The notes beneath the pieces were generated by a model, which was not told where the DNA came from, ran no database searches, and saw nothing but the letters and a program-made list of their open reading frames with translations. Shown piece by piece: positions 8,552-15,273 of a DNA stretch of 33,629 bases (position 1 is its first letter; the number at the start of each line of letters is the position of its first letter). The stretch covers positions 1-33,629 of the forward strand of contig JABSOI010000066.1 of the NCBI GenBank assembly GCA_013216015.1. Reading direction: 5' to 3'. The DNA is from Alteromonadaceae bacterium. Its GTDB lineage: Bacteria; Pseudomonadota; Gammaproteobacteria; Enterobacterales; Alteromonadaceae. The translations under genes were made by a program, and so were the position numbers.

Positions 8552-8914
8552 ATGTATAAAAATCAAACGAGCAGAAAAACAAGCATGCAAAGAAAGCCCA
8601 ATAATACTGGGTTATCGGATCAGGTGAAAAATGGCATTGAGAGTTTATCAGGCATGGATATGTCTGATGTTAAAGTCCATTACAATTCGCCAAAACCGGC
8701 GGCGGTGCAAGCCCATGCCTATACCCAAGGCAGTGATATTCATGTGGCCTCGGGACAAGAAAAACATGTTGCCCATGAGGCTTGGCATGTGGTTCAGCAA
8801 AAACAAGGGCGGGTGCAGGCTACTACGTCTGTTGGCGGGATGGCGGTTAATGATAATGCTGGCTTAGAGCGTGAGGCTGATGTAATGGGGGCGAAGGCTG
8901 CGAGTTTTGGGTAG
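8552..8914 (+). CDS. DUF4157 (eCIS core domain) protein, probably lacking its toxin domain
   Basis: A 120-residue protein that is almost entirely the DUF4157 domain. It begins with an effector-type basic tail (SMQRKPNN), followed by LSGMDMSDVKVHYNS, the zinc-peptidase motif HEAWH (residues 75-79) inside HVAHEAWHVVQQKQGRV, and the closing LEREADVMGAKA. DUF4157 is a typical N-terminal module of eCIS-associated cargo and usually carries a variable C-terminal toxin. Here the protein stops about 8 residues after the domain, and the following DNA is degenerate repeats and an integrase remnant. I infer that the toxin part was lost, although a stand-alone DUF4157 protein cannot be excluded. It is preceded by aagga at 8536-8540. 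Confidence 0.8.
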   Translation: MYKNQTSRKTSMQRKPNNTGLSDQVKNGIESLSGMDMSDVKVHYNSPKPAAVQAHAYTQGSDIHVASGQEKHVAHEAWHVVQQKQGRVQATTSVGGMAVNDNAGLEREADVMGAKAASFG

Positions 8915-8980
8915 CAGGGTAATTTGTCGGGTGCTTGTTTTGTTGTGCTTGTTAATGGTGGTTGGTGTTTTTAAAGGCGT

Positions 8981-9081
8981 AGTTTGACCATTTTTATTGG
9001 GAGTATTGTGAAGCGAGTGGTTTGATTCCTTTTAGGTGTAGTAGGTGTAGTGAAGCAAGTGATTTGACCCCTTTTAGGTGT
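8981..9081 (+). repeat. Degenerate REP-like array (gaagcRagtg-tttgacccctttt)
   Basis: Two good copies (about 9009-9041 and 9050-9082: gtgaagc.agtg.tttga..ccttttaggtgta) and one poorer copy near 8985 resemble the gaagcaatcgacttgacccc repeat that surrounds the REP-associated transposase at 15.3 kb. This suggests that a similar element once stood here, between the DUF4157 gene and the integrase remnant. Confidence 0.5.
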
Positions 9082-9258
9082 ACTTTGCATACCTTGAGAC
9101 ATTCGTTCGCTACACACTTATTAGAACGAGGAACTGACTTGAGATATATCCAAGCGTTGTTGGGGCATTCTAGTAGTAAAACTACTGAAATTTATACTCA
9201 TATTACCACTAAAGGTTTAGATGGTATTAGTTCGCCTTTGGATGAGTTTGATATTTAG
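9082..9258 (+). pseudogene. Tyrosine recombinase (integrase) C-terminal remnant
   Basis: About 58 codons match the C-terminal end of XerC/D-like or integron-type integrases: [16 protein letters not shown] (the His-x-x-Arg box), then [19 protein letters not shown] with the active-site Tyr. The N-terminal 250 or so residues, including the first catalytic Arg, are missing. The upstream sequence in the same frame is REP-like repeat DNA, so the frame before 9082 is not real protein. Confidence 0.75.
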
Positions 9259-9682
9259 CGAACACCAAATGGAGTGGCTCTTTAACACCTAAATAGGGTG
9301 TTAAAAGACCACTGGCGATGGCAAATGGTTTTGTAAACATTATTACTAATAAAAAGGATTGTGGAGATAAAAAATGAGTTGAGATGAAATGCACTGGTCT
9401 TTTAACAGCTAGATTAGGTGTAAAGGACCACCACCGACTGAAAAGCAATAAAGAGATAGTCGAAATAAAGTTCACTAAGCCCATCGCGTGGACTTAGTGG
9501 GGTGTTATAGGCAATTGATCCTGCATCGCTTAAAGCGCCTACTGTTGGTGCTCTAATAAGTTACATCCCTGTAACGATAGGCAATAAAAATCCCATATGG
9601 GTATGGATGCCAGGTATATAGAAAACGCAGGAGCAGTTTTCTTATAATAATCGATAAAATCCAAATTAAAAAGGTTTGAGAT
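9259..9682. other. Gene-free stretch with two related hairpins
   Basis: No gene is seen. Two related imperfect palindromes stand about 120 bp apart: 9274-9312 (gtggctctttaacaccta pairing with tagggtgttaaaagaccac) and 9395-9430 (tggtcttttaacagcta pairing with taggtgtaaaggacca). They share the arm tggtc(c)ttttaacaccta and look like a REP pair following the integrase remnant. The motif gttataggcaat at 9504-9515 recurs at 10869-10880, before the next effector gene. A shorter hairpin (gttac atccct gtaac) lies near 9568. Confidence 0.6.
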
Positions 9683-10732
9683 ATGTATGCACAAGTAGAA
9701 AATCGGAAAGAGAATAAAAGTAGGGCGGTTGCTAATTTTGTTGCTCAGAAAAAAAGTGATGGGAAAAAAAGGTTGGGTTTTGTGTATAATCGACAGGAAG
9801 CTTTTGTACAGAGAAAACCGCAAGAGCTGGCTAATCATTCTTCCACTAAACAACTGCACCCGATCCAGCGCGTGCGCTTCCTGTCGGTCAAACGAATTGC
9901 TCAAGGTGGGAGCCTGTACGAGGGCATCAACTTTGCGGGCCCGCCCGCCTTGAACCACAACGGCGGACTCACCTGGTGGGGCCCGCGCGCCACGGCACAG
10001 ATCTATGCTAATGGTGGCGGTTCTATGTGGCGGAGTACGGCGGCTAGCGCGTTGAATCTGGTGGACATGAACACGCCAGCGAAGCTGGGCAAAACGATGC
10101 GCGAGACCATCCGGCGCACCAACAACCTGTCCCCTGCGCTGCAGGGCGTCCTGCTAACACATGACTTCGCGTACGTGATTCCTCGTGCGGTGGCTGACAC
10201 GGCACAGATGTGCCTGGACTACGCGCACGCTCAGTTCGCTAATCAGAATGGGCAGTGGACGGCGAACGCCTACGTCAACCGAGTGGACGTCGACAACGCT
10301 CTTGTGCTGGCGGGGACCGCGAACGAAGTCCCCATGTGGGCAGGTAGCGTCATCCAGACCTTTGCGGATCACGGAACGCCCTACGCGCTACCGCTCGACG
10401 ATCCGAACTTCTTGGCGAAACCCAACAATTACGTTGTTCTCCGCAAGGATGCGACCAACCTGGACGCGGGCTTCGCCAACGCCCTGCTGGACGATCTCAA
10501 CCAGCCGAACATGGCCGGCGAGTTCCATGGTCTGCACGTGCCGGCCGGCATGAAGTTCGGAGGCTTCTCCGAAACCAAGCACGAGCTCCTCATCCGCAAC
10601 AGCCCGGCCAACCTCACCCCGCCTGTTGCCCCGCAGATTGGAGATCCGGATCTGCGGGTATCCGACAAAACCCTCGGCGTCGATGACTCTCTGCTGGCCA
10701 ACGCCTGGCGATGGTTCGGGTTGAACAACTGA
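9683..10732 (+). CDS. eCIS effector candidate with leader peptide and GC-rich toxin-like domain
   Basis: A 349-residue protein. Residues 1-63 are a Lys/Asn/Gln-rich leader (MYAQVENRKENKSRAVANF, then QKKS, GFVYNR, QRK and finally HPIQR). The leader is almost the same as that of the gene at 10929. From about residue 62 (nucleotide 9866) the DNA changes from AT-rich to visibly GC-rich, about 60% by eye against about 40% around it, and the codons end mostly in G or C. This points to a C-terminal domain captured from a high-GC donor. The domain has a GGLTWWGPRATAQIY stretch, LQGVLLTHDFAYVIPR, and near the end MKFGGFSETKHELLI. The last could be the end of an ADP-ribosyltransferase-like fold, but I cannot confirm this. 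It is probably exported as eCIS cargo. The ribosome binding site aagg (9671-9674) is part of the conserved leader cassette. Confidence 0.7.
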   Translation: MYAQVENRKENKSRAVANFVAQKKSDGKKRLGFVYNRQEAFVQRKPQELANHSSTKQLHPIQRVRFLSVKRIAQGGSLYEGINFAGPPALNHNGGLTWWGPRATAQIYANGGGSMWRSTAASALNLVDMNTPAKLGKTMRETIRRTNNLSPALQGVLLTHDFAYVIPRAVADTAQMCLDYAHAQFANQNGQWTANAYVNRVDVDNALVLAGTANEVPMWAGSVIQTFADHGTPYALPLDDPNFLAKPNNYVVLRKDATNLDAGFANALLDDLNQPNMAGEFHGLHVPAGMKFGGFSETKHELLIRNSPANLTPPVAPQIGDPDLRVSDKTLGVDDSLLANAWRWFGLNN

Positions 10733-10814
10733 TGGCGAAACGGATTAATGGACAAAAAGCCCATAACAAAACCTAAAAGCCATTGAAAACGTCTTTTAGC
10801 CCAAAAAATTAACC

Positions 10815-10845
10815 AAAATTAACTGTGCCAGGCATCTTTAAAAAG
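10815..10845. repeat. 31-bp direct repeat, copy 1 (3' of the first effector)
   Basis: This stretch (aaaattaactgtgccaggca followed by tctttaaaaag) is repeated exactly at 12118-12148, downstream of the next effector. Together with the shared 5' leader it frames each effector as a cassette-like unit. The gene-free gap 10733-10928 also holds the hairpin at 10869-10896. Confidence 0.9.
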
Positions 10846-10868
10846 CTTCGTTTTGTCTTTAGCACTAT

Positions 10869-10896
10869 GTTATAGGCAATGAAGAAAGCCTATAAC
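10869..10896. repeat. Hairpin gttataggc / gcctataac
   Basis: A perfect 9-bp inverted repeat with a 10-base loop, 33 bases before the second effector's ATG. The left arm plus 'aat' also occurs at 9504-9515 upstream of the first effector. Its function is unknown; it could be a cassette boundary or an mRNA hairpin. Confidence 0.7.
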
Positions 10897-10928
10897 AATG
10901 GCTAAAGTTCAATTAAAAGGTTTGAGAT

Positions 10929-12119
10929 ATGTATGCACAAGTAGAGAAACCGAAAGAGAATAAAAGTAGAGCGGTAGCCAATTCAGTAGCTCAAAAGAAA
11001 AGTAATGGAAGGCAAATTATTGGCTTTGTGGATAATCGAGCAGGGTATTTAGCACAAAGGAAGTCGATTGCACGGGCCAACGTGATTCCTCATGCTAGAG
11101 GAATGTCGAGCTTTTCGAAAAGTAATGAAGCAAGTGCTGGTGTTGTGCAGCGGCAGCTTGAGGATGACCTGAGTGTTCCTGCCGTTGAGTTGGCTGCTGT
11201 TGATGGCTTTTTACAGAACAATGATTTCGACCCTGATCTTTACACACCTACAGACTATATCACCCTACAAGCTAACCATGCACTACTGGTCGCTTTGAAT
11301 GGGACACCTGCAGCAAGTGTGGAACAGTATGGTCAAACTGCAATTGAAGTCATGTACGACAAGCATTTTAATTTGGCGAATGTACAGGAATTAAGGGTTG
11401 ACAATGAAGGTAACTTTAATGCACAGGCTGCAGCAGGTGCTGTTAATTACGAGGCCAATACTGCCGCCGGATACCCAGCTGCTGCTGCCACAACGTGGCC
11501 GGGCCGAGGTACAGTACCACCATATTTTGTACAGTCTATACAGACCGAAGTGGCAGCTTTAGCGGCAGCTAGGGGGGCAGCGATCGATCAGGCTTACGAT
11601 GCTTACAAAGATGGTCGGCTGCTACCGTGGCGAATTGGGGAAATACGTCAGGCAAACGGTGGTGCAAATCTTGCTGCTGTGCAGAACGTACTGGCTGCAG
11701 AGTACACGGCACAATGCATTGTGAGCCGTAACCGCTGGATTCCTCATTTAGGAATTCAAGGACAAAATAACAACACAAAAGGAGGGCCAGGAAATGGTCT
11801 CCACTACACCACTTTCAATAATGCAGTTTCTACACCTGGTCCGGGTCAGGGCGGTGGTTCACTAAGTGTAGAGGGGGCAAACGTAGATGGACTCAGTGCT
11901 ACGCTATTCGCAACTGTTAACCAACAGGGGAGAGTACACGCTACTCTGCCTGTGGCTAATGTAAGGCACCACCGTTACTGGGGAGATGCAGTGAATGCCA
12001 CTCCGGCTTTGTCAGTCGAACAGCGGGACCAACTCAATACGAAGTATGATGAGATGGTAACTTTTCTTAAAGGTCGGGTTAAATTGGCAATTGATAGCCA
12101 CGGTCGTCTCAAAAATTAA
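10929..12119 (+). CDS. eCIS effector candidate with shared leader, unknown C-terminal domain
   Basis: A 396-residue protein. The first 45 residues (MYAQVEKPKENKSRAVANS, QKKS, GFVDNR, QRK) match the leader of the gene at 9683 at about 70% identity. The DNA match begins before the start codon (aattaaaaggtttgagat). The leader ends in a VVQR motif at residues 72-75, comparable to PIQR in the other gene, and then the two proteins have nothing in common. The C-terminal 320 residues are Ala/Gly/Asn-rich with no membrane segment or signal peptide; notable stretches are NTKGGPGNGLHYTTF and VRHHRYWGDAVN. I do not recognise a domain. Base composition is intermediate, unlike the GC-rich neighbour. A role as injected cargo is inferred from the leader and from the eCIS context. 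Confidence 0.7.
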   Translation: MYAQVEKPKENKSRAVANSVAQKKSNGRQIIGFVDNRAGYLAQRKSIARANVIPHARGMSSFSKSNEASAGVVQRQLEDDLSVPAVELAAVDGFLQNNDFDPDLYTPTDYITLQANHALLVALNGTPAASVEQYGQTAIEVMYDKHFNLANVQELRVDNEGNFNAQAAAGAVNYEANTAAGYPAAAATTWPGRGTVPPYFVQSIQTEVAALAAARGAAIDQAYDAYKDGRLLPWRIGEIRQANGGANLAAVQNVLAAEYTAQCIVSRNRWIPHLGIQGQNNNTKGGPGNGLHYTTFNNAVSTPGPGQGGGSLSVEGANVDGLSATLFATVNQQGRVHATLPVANVRHHRYWGDAVNATPALSVEQRDQLNTKYDEMVTFLKGRVKLAIDSHGRLKN

Positions 12120-12148
12120 AATTAACTGTGCCAGGCATCTTTAAAAAG
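12118..12148. repeat. 31-bp direct repeat, copy 2 (3' of the second effector)
   Basis: Exact copy of 10815-10845. It overlaps the stop codon of the second effector gene, so the repeat reaches right up to the cassette's coding end. Confidence 0.9.
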
Positions 12149-12252
12149 ATCTCGGCTTAGAACTAAAAGTTATATGCAAATTCACCTCAAAAATCATAAA
12201 TTTTATTAAATTTAAAAATGTGAGTAAATTATTTAGGAGAATTTTGGATAAA

Positions 12253-12284
12253 AATTTTAATTCGGACACCCATCGTTAAATTTT
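12253..12284. repeat. REP-like repeat 'attcggacacccatcgttaa', copy 1
   Basis: The stretch aattttaattcggacaccca followed by tcgttaaatttt borders the glycine-rich remnant on its left. Its core ggacaccc is the complement of gggtgtcc, found in the 55-bp repeats upstream of the REP-associated transposase at 12811-13791, so it is probably a substrate of that enzyme. Confidence 0.75.
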
Positions 12285-12689
12285 CTAATTGTTGCTGGTG
12301 GCGGTGGCGCAGGAGGTGGAGAATGTGATGGTAGAGAGCACGCTGTTATTACTCAAGATGGTAATTCAGGGCAGAGTGGCAACCAATATTTTGCTCCAGG
12401 ACTTGGCGGGGAAAACGGAAACGGAGGCGGACACGTCGCGGGTCATGTTGCGGGTGGTGCTGGTTGGTTATCAAACGGTAAAGGGACATTCCCCGGTGAG
12501 ACAAAATTAACTTTTAGTGGCGGTAGTGGTGGAGGTACTGGCGGTGAAGGTAATGGCGGATTTGGCGGAGGTGGTGGTTCTAATTTTAATTCGGACAGTT
12601 TATTCGGACACCCATCGTTAAATTTTTACATTGTAGAAACCAGGCGCGGATTGATATTTGAAAATTCTGAGTGTTTTTTTCTTCATTAA
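12261..12689 (+). pseudogene. Glycine-rich domain remnant between two REP-like repeats
   Basis: The frame is open from 12261 to the stop at 12687-12689 but has no plausible start. Between the repeats it encodes a Gly-rich segment opening with LIVAGGGGGAGGG, then GLGGENGNGGGH, GGAGWLSNGKG and GGFGGGGGSNFN. This resembles the ALK/LTK-type glycine-rich domain (Pfam Gly_rich) that occurs in bacterial surface proteins. Both flanking repeats are read in the same frame as FGHPSLNF, so the domain is precisely framed by repeat DNA. It is probably a stranded piece of a larger cargo or adhesin gene. Confidence 0.6.
12581..12627. repeat. REP-like repeat, nested copies 2 and 3
   Basis: Two overlapping partial copies of the repeat at 12253: taattttaattcggaca (12581-12597) and attcggacacccatcgttaa (from 12602). 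They mark the right edge of the glycine-rich remnant. Confidence 0.75.
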
Positions 12690-12810
12690 TGCATGGAATT
12701 GACAGAAATTTTGAACAAGTAATCAACTTTAAGACATATTTGCCATTTAAAAGACGTCATGTATCCTCAGCGAGTCGCTGAATTGAAATAATGAATGAAT
12801 TTTTTTGCGA

Positions 12811-13791
12811 TTAACTAGGTGCGAGTAATAATTGGCTATTCTTAATATCTTGCCGTCGTTTCAATTGTTGATTTTGACAATATTTACTGATTGAATCGGG
12901 TGAGCCAACAGCACTTTTGAAATGATGCTCAAACTTAGTGGTAAGTATTAGCCAGTTGTCAGGAGATATGTTTAAACGCGTTAAAATGGCACTGTTAGCA
13001 TTATCAATATACCCCCGCTTATCTTGGCGAATACATCGGCCTGTTAGGTCAACTAATTCGAGATAATCTTCAAGGGTAAAAGGTAAACCTTTAGGCATTT
13101 CTTTTTTCGGGTTGCCTACAAAAGGGGAAAGAGCTAAGGGCTGTTCACCTTTTTTCGCAGATTCGGCGCGTAATAAAATACTAGTGTGTGCAGAAGTTTC
13201 AGGTGTTTCAGCCATTTTTGCCCTAACCGGATTTAAATCAACATAAGCTAAACGAGCTACTAAGGCGGATTCATCAAGTAAAGGTTGGGATTTGAATCTG
13301 CCTTCCCAGAAGCGGCCAGTGCATTTATCTTCTTTATTTGCTTGTCTTGCGATAGATTCATTTAATACCCGCATAAACCAACTGATATCCATTAACCGTT
13401 GGCGGTATTCTTCTGTGGATTTAATAACCACATTGGTAATTGCTTTTGAGAGTTTTTCACCTCTCATAAACTTCTGAGTGAAAAGCGTGCCATTAAAAAG
13501 TTGATGCCAGTGGTGAAGTACTTCTTCGGCAGTCCATGATTTGGCTTTTATTTCATCAACATACAACACAATATGTGTGTGGTTGCTCATGACGCAAAAT
13601 GCGCAGACATCAATAGCGAAAACTTTTGCTAGTGCTAAAAGTCTATCTTCTACCCAGCCACGTCTATGTTCATATGAGTCACCGGTTAGCTTATCTTGAC
13701 CACAAAGGTAAGCACGACGTACGCAACGGGAAATGCAGTGATAAAACGGGGTTTCGTTAATAGATATTTGCTGGCTTCTGGGTTTTGGCAT
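12811..13791 (-). CDS. REP-associated tyrosine transposase (RAYT, Y1/HUH)
   Basis: A 326-residue protein from the ATG at 13789-13791 (MPKPRSQQISINETPFYH). An upstream in-frame ATG at 13843-13845 lies inside repeat DNA and is rejected. Family signs are FYHCISRCVRRAYLCG, the HUH motif as SNHTHIVLYV, GRFWEGRFKSQPLLDE, and the catalytic Tyr in AYVDLNPVRA. These enzymes cut and join single-stranded REP hairpins. The element sits between repeats with a ggacaccc / gggtgtcc core (12253-12627 and 13831-13940), which are likely its cognate REPs. It is of a different subfamily from the RAYT at 15298 and is longer than typical enzymes. A palindrome tcagcga-g-tcgctga at 12767-12781 lies just beyond its 3' end. 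Confidence 0.88.
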   Translation of the reverse strand: MPKPRSQQISINETPFYHCISRCVRRAYLCGQDKLTGDSYEHRRGWVEDRLLALAKVFAIDVCAFCVMSNHTHIVLYVDEIKAKSWTAEEVLHHWHQLFNGTLFTQKFMRGEKLSKAITNVVIKSTEEYRQRLMDISWFMRVLNESIARQANKEDKCTGRFWEGRFKSQPLLDESALVARLAYVDLNPVRAKMAETPETSAHTSILLRAESAKKGEQPLALSPFVGNPKKEMPKGLPFTLEDYLELVDLTGRCIRQDKRGYIDNANSAILTRLNISPDNWLILTTKFEHHFKSAVGSPDSISKYCQNQQLKRRQDIKNSQLLLAPS

Positions 13792-13830
13792 GTTGTTTCT
13801 CGTCCCTGAGTTTGTATTGAGTATAAGTTT

Positions 13831-13960
13831 ACTTGGGTTTTGCATGGAATACCAATTTTGGAGTGGGTGTCCGCCTTATTCGCGTACTTGGGTTTTGCAT
13901 GGAATACCAATTTTGGAGTGGGTGTCCGCCTTATTCCGCCTTATTCGCGTCCGCCTTATT
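13831..13960. repeat. 55-bp tandem repeat and ccgccttatt repeats upstream of the RAYT
   Basis: Two copies, starting at 13831 and 13886, share acttgggttttgcatggaat, then accaattttggagtgggtgt and ccgccttatt. Further short copies of ccgccttattcgcg run to 13960. These are candidate REP sequences of the RAYT at 12811-13791. Confidence 0.9.
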
Positions 13961-13963
13961 CGC

Positions 13964-14074
13964 GGTTTAGATCCTGACGAAAAAAAGGTGAAAGCACTTT
14001 ATAACACCCTTAAAACCCAAGACCAGCTACCTGGGTGGTTTAATACTGCAATAACAAAGCTGGATGACGCTTAA
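13964..14074 (+). pseudogene. C-terminal remnant of an unidentified protein
   Basis: After the repeats, a frame with ordinary codon use runs for 36 codons to a stop at 14072-14074 and encodes LDPDEKKVKALYNTLKTQ then LPGWFNTAITKLDD. It has no start codon of its own. It is probably the tail end of a gene cut by the RAYT and its repeats. I do not recognise the family. Confidence 0.4.
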
Positions 14075-14230
14075 TAGTGCAAAACATTAGCAATAAATAA
14101 TCGTTACCCTAGTTAGCGTTTGTTAAATCGTTACTAAATTTCATTGTCGATAATAATTCTTTGTAAAATCACTTTTAATAACAGCAACAATAACCGCCTA
14201 AAACTAAACCCCAAATAGGAGAATATACTC

Positions 14231-14908
14231 ATGCATGCTACTGCACCCTTAACCCAAAAGGTTACGCCGAACGTAACCCAATTTGCGAAATTGAATGTCG
14301 CAAATGCTAGAGAAACAACCAATAAGCGTTACGCCATTCAAAACAACAAAGCTACTGATCTATACGGCCATAATAAAGCGGCTAAGCCTAGACCAGTCAC
14401 ACGATTTTCAGAAGCCAATACTGGCTTTAGTAATTATCCGGTGAAGTATGCCAGTAGTGACAGCAAATTGAAAAAACTAGAATATGATTCAGACTGTGGT
14501 GAATACGCACGCTCTTTGGTGGGAGAGGGACGCAAAAAACCCGTTGCATACAAGCATAAATTATTAGCTGCAACGGCTGATCCAAAAATTGGCAATGCTT
14601 ATTTTATTGCACCGGCTCACAGAGGGACTAATGCGTCGGCGGTAGCAGCGGGTACCGCGGCTCCTTGGGACTTGACCAAAAGTGTCGTCAAAGGCGCAAC
14701 AAACTTTCATGTGGCGACCGTGGTTGCTAAAGATAGTACTGACGACGTTATTACGTCTGAAGTGAATGCTGCCTTTCAAAGTCAAAAAACACCTTGGTTT
14801 TCAATGTATGCAGGCGGTGGAGGTTTCTTTAATACCTTTAGAATGGAATATCAAAGCTTTCCAGGTGGTATCCCAACTGATCCCGTTGTTTATGATTACA
14901 GCCTTTAA
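14231..14908 (+). CDS. eCIS-locus effector candidate with papain-like Cys/His signature
   Basis: A 225-residue protein with AGGAG at 14217-14221, nine bases before the ATG. The first 60 residues are basic, Asn/Thr-rich and disordered-looking, like a cargo leader but not the MYAQVE type. The rest has the order of a papain-like (NlpC/deamidase-type) fold: Cys89 in YDSDCGEYARSLVG at a helix start, His160 in NFHVATVVAKD at a strand start, then DDVITSEVNA with an acidic candidate third residue (Glu177). A closing PWFSMYAGGGGFFNTFRME segment follows. Comparable Cys, His and 'W-F-x-MYG' features are what I recall in other eCIS cargo, but this is memory of a pattern, not a search result. There is no signal peptide. 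Function is inferred as a thiol peptidase, deamidase or acyltransferase-type toxin. Confidence 0.65.
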   Translation: MHATAPLTQKVTPNVTQFAKLNVANARETTNKRYAIQNNKATDLYGHNKAAKPRPVTRFSEANTGFSNYPVKYASSDSKLKKLEYDSDCGEYARSLVGEGRKKPVAYKHKLLAATADPKIGNAYFIAPAHRGTNASAVAAGTAAPWDLTKSVVKGATNFHVATVVAKDSTDDVITSEVNAAFQSQKTPWFSMYAGGGGFFNTFRMEYQSFPGGIPTDPVVYDYSL

Positions 14909-14994
14909 TTTATTTAAACCGCTTTAAATTAAAATGAATAACCCCACGCCAAGGTTTTCGCTTAGGCTCAAATTCGATTCTCGAAGAGGGGTAG

Positions 14995-15031
14995 CTTATG
15001 GCGTAAAGTTCAAAAGACTTTACGCCATAAG
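14995..15031. repeat. Perfect 15-bp inverted repeat (hairpin)
   Basis: cttatggcgtaaagt (14995-15009) and its exact complement (15017-15031) are separated by 7 bases. It lies about 86 bases after the effector's stop codon and before the SNase-like remnant. It lacks a T-run, so it is not a standard rho-independent terminator; a REP-type hairpin or recombination site is possible. Confidence 0.85.
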
Positions 15032-15102
15032 TGGCGAGGAATTAAACCCGCTCAGATTAAATCCCATTTTGACTAAAGCCCCGTTATTTATTAGGAATCA
15101 TT

Positions 15103-15273
15103 ATGTTTAAATTTTTCTATCCAGCGACATTAGTCAGAGTTATTGATGCTGATACCATAAAAGTTCAGTTAACCTTATACCCGGAGTTGTTCTTAGTGAA
15201 TAAAGGAATAAAGAAAAAGAATAAAGGGTCAAGTCTCTTGTTTAGCAATACTTTATCTACTAAGCTTTTATAA
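15103..15273 (+). pseudogene. Staphylococcal-nuclease-like (SNase) protein, N-terminal fragment
   Basis: ATG at 15103 with aggaa at 15092-15096. The first 32 codons, FKFFYPATLVRVIDADTIKV then QLTLYPELFLV, match the start of thermonuclease-like domains, where VIDGDT holds the calcium-binding Asp. After that the frame runs into KKKNKGSSLL, which is the left REP of the neighbouring RAYT, and stops at 15271-15273. The remaining 100 or so residues of the fold, with the catalytic Arg and Glu, are absent. The gene was therefore cut by the RAYT/REP element. Confidence 0.7.

Noticed and set aside
9022-9081. N-terminal extension of the integrase-like frame
   Set aside because: This part is translated REP-like repeat DNA; real similarity starts at LHTLRHSF.
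9259-9520. Integron attC-like sites (hairpins after an integrase stub, gttataggc motifs)
   Set aside because: The integrase stub lacks enough sequence to assign IntI. The hairpins have GTT/AAC in the wrong order and do not show the two-box attC layout, so REP-like hairpins are a better description.
9683-10732. Firm assignment as an ADP-ribosyltransferase
   Set aside because: Only one weak end motif (ETKHELLI) fits; the Arg and Ser-Thr-Ser blocks could not be placed with confidence.
10003-10764. Several long frames on both strands inside the GC-rich effector
   Set aside because: GC-rich DNA lacks stop codons by chance. Only the frame continuous with the leader has a ribosome binding site and a sensible start.
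13790-13963. A 94-residue frame running through the 55-bp repeats
   Set aside because: The first 58 codons are repeat DNA; only the last 36 look like former protein.
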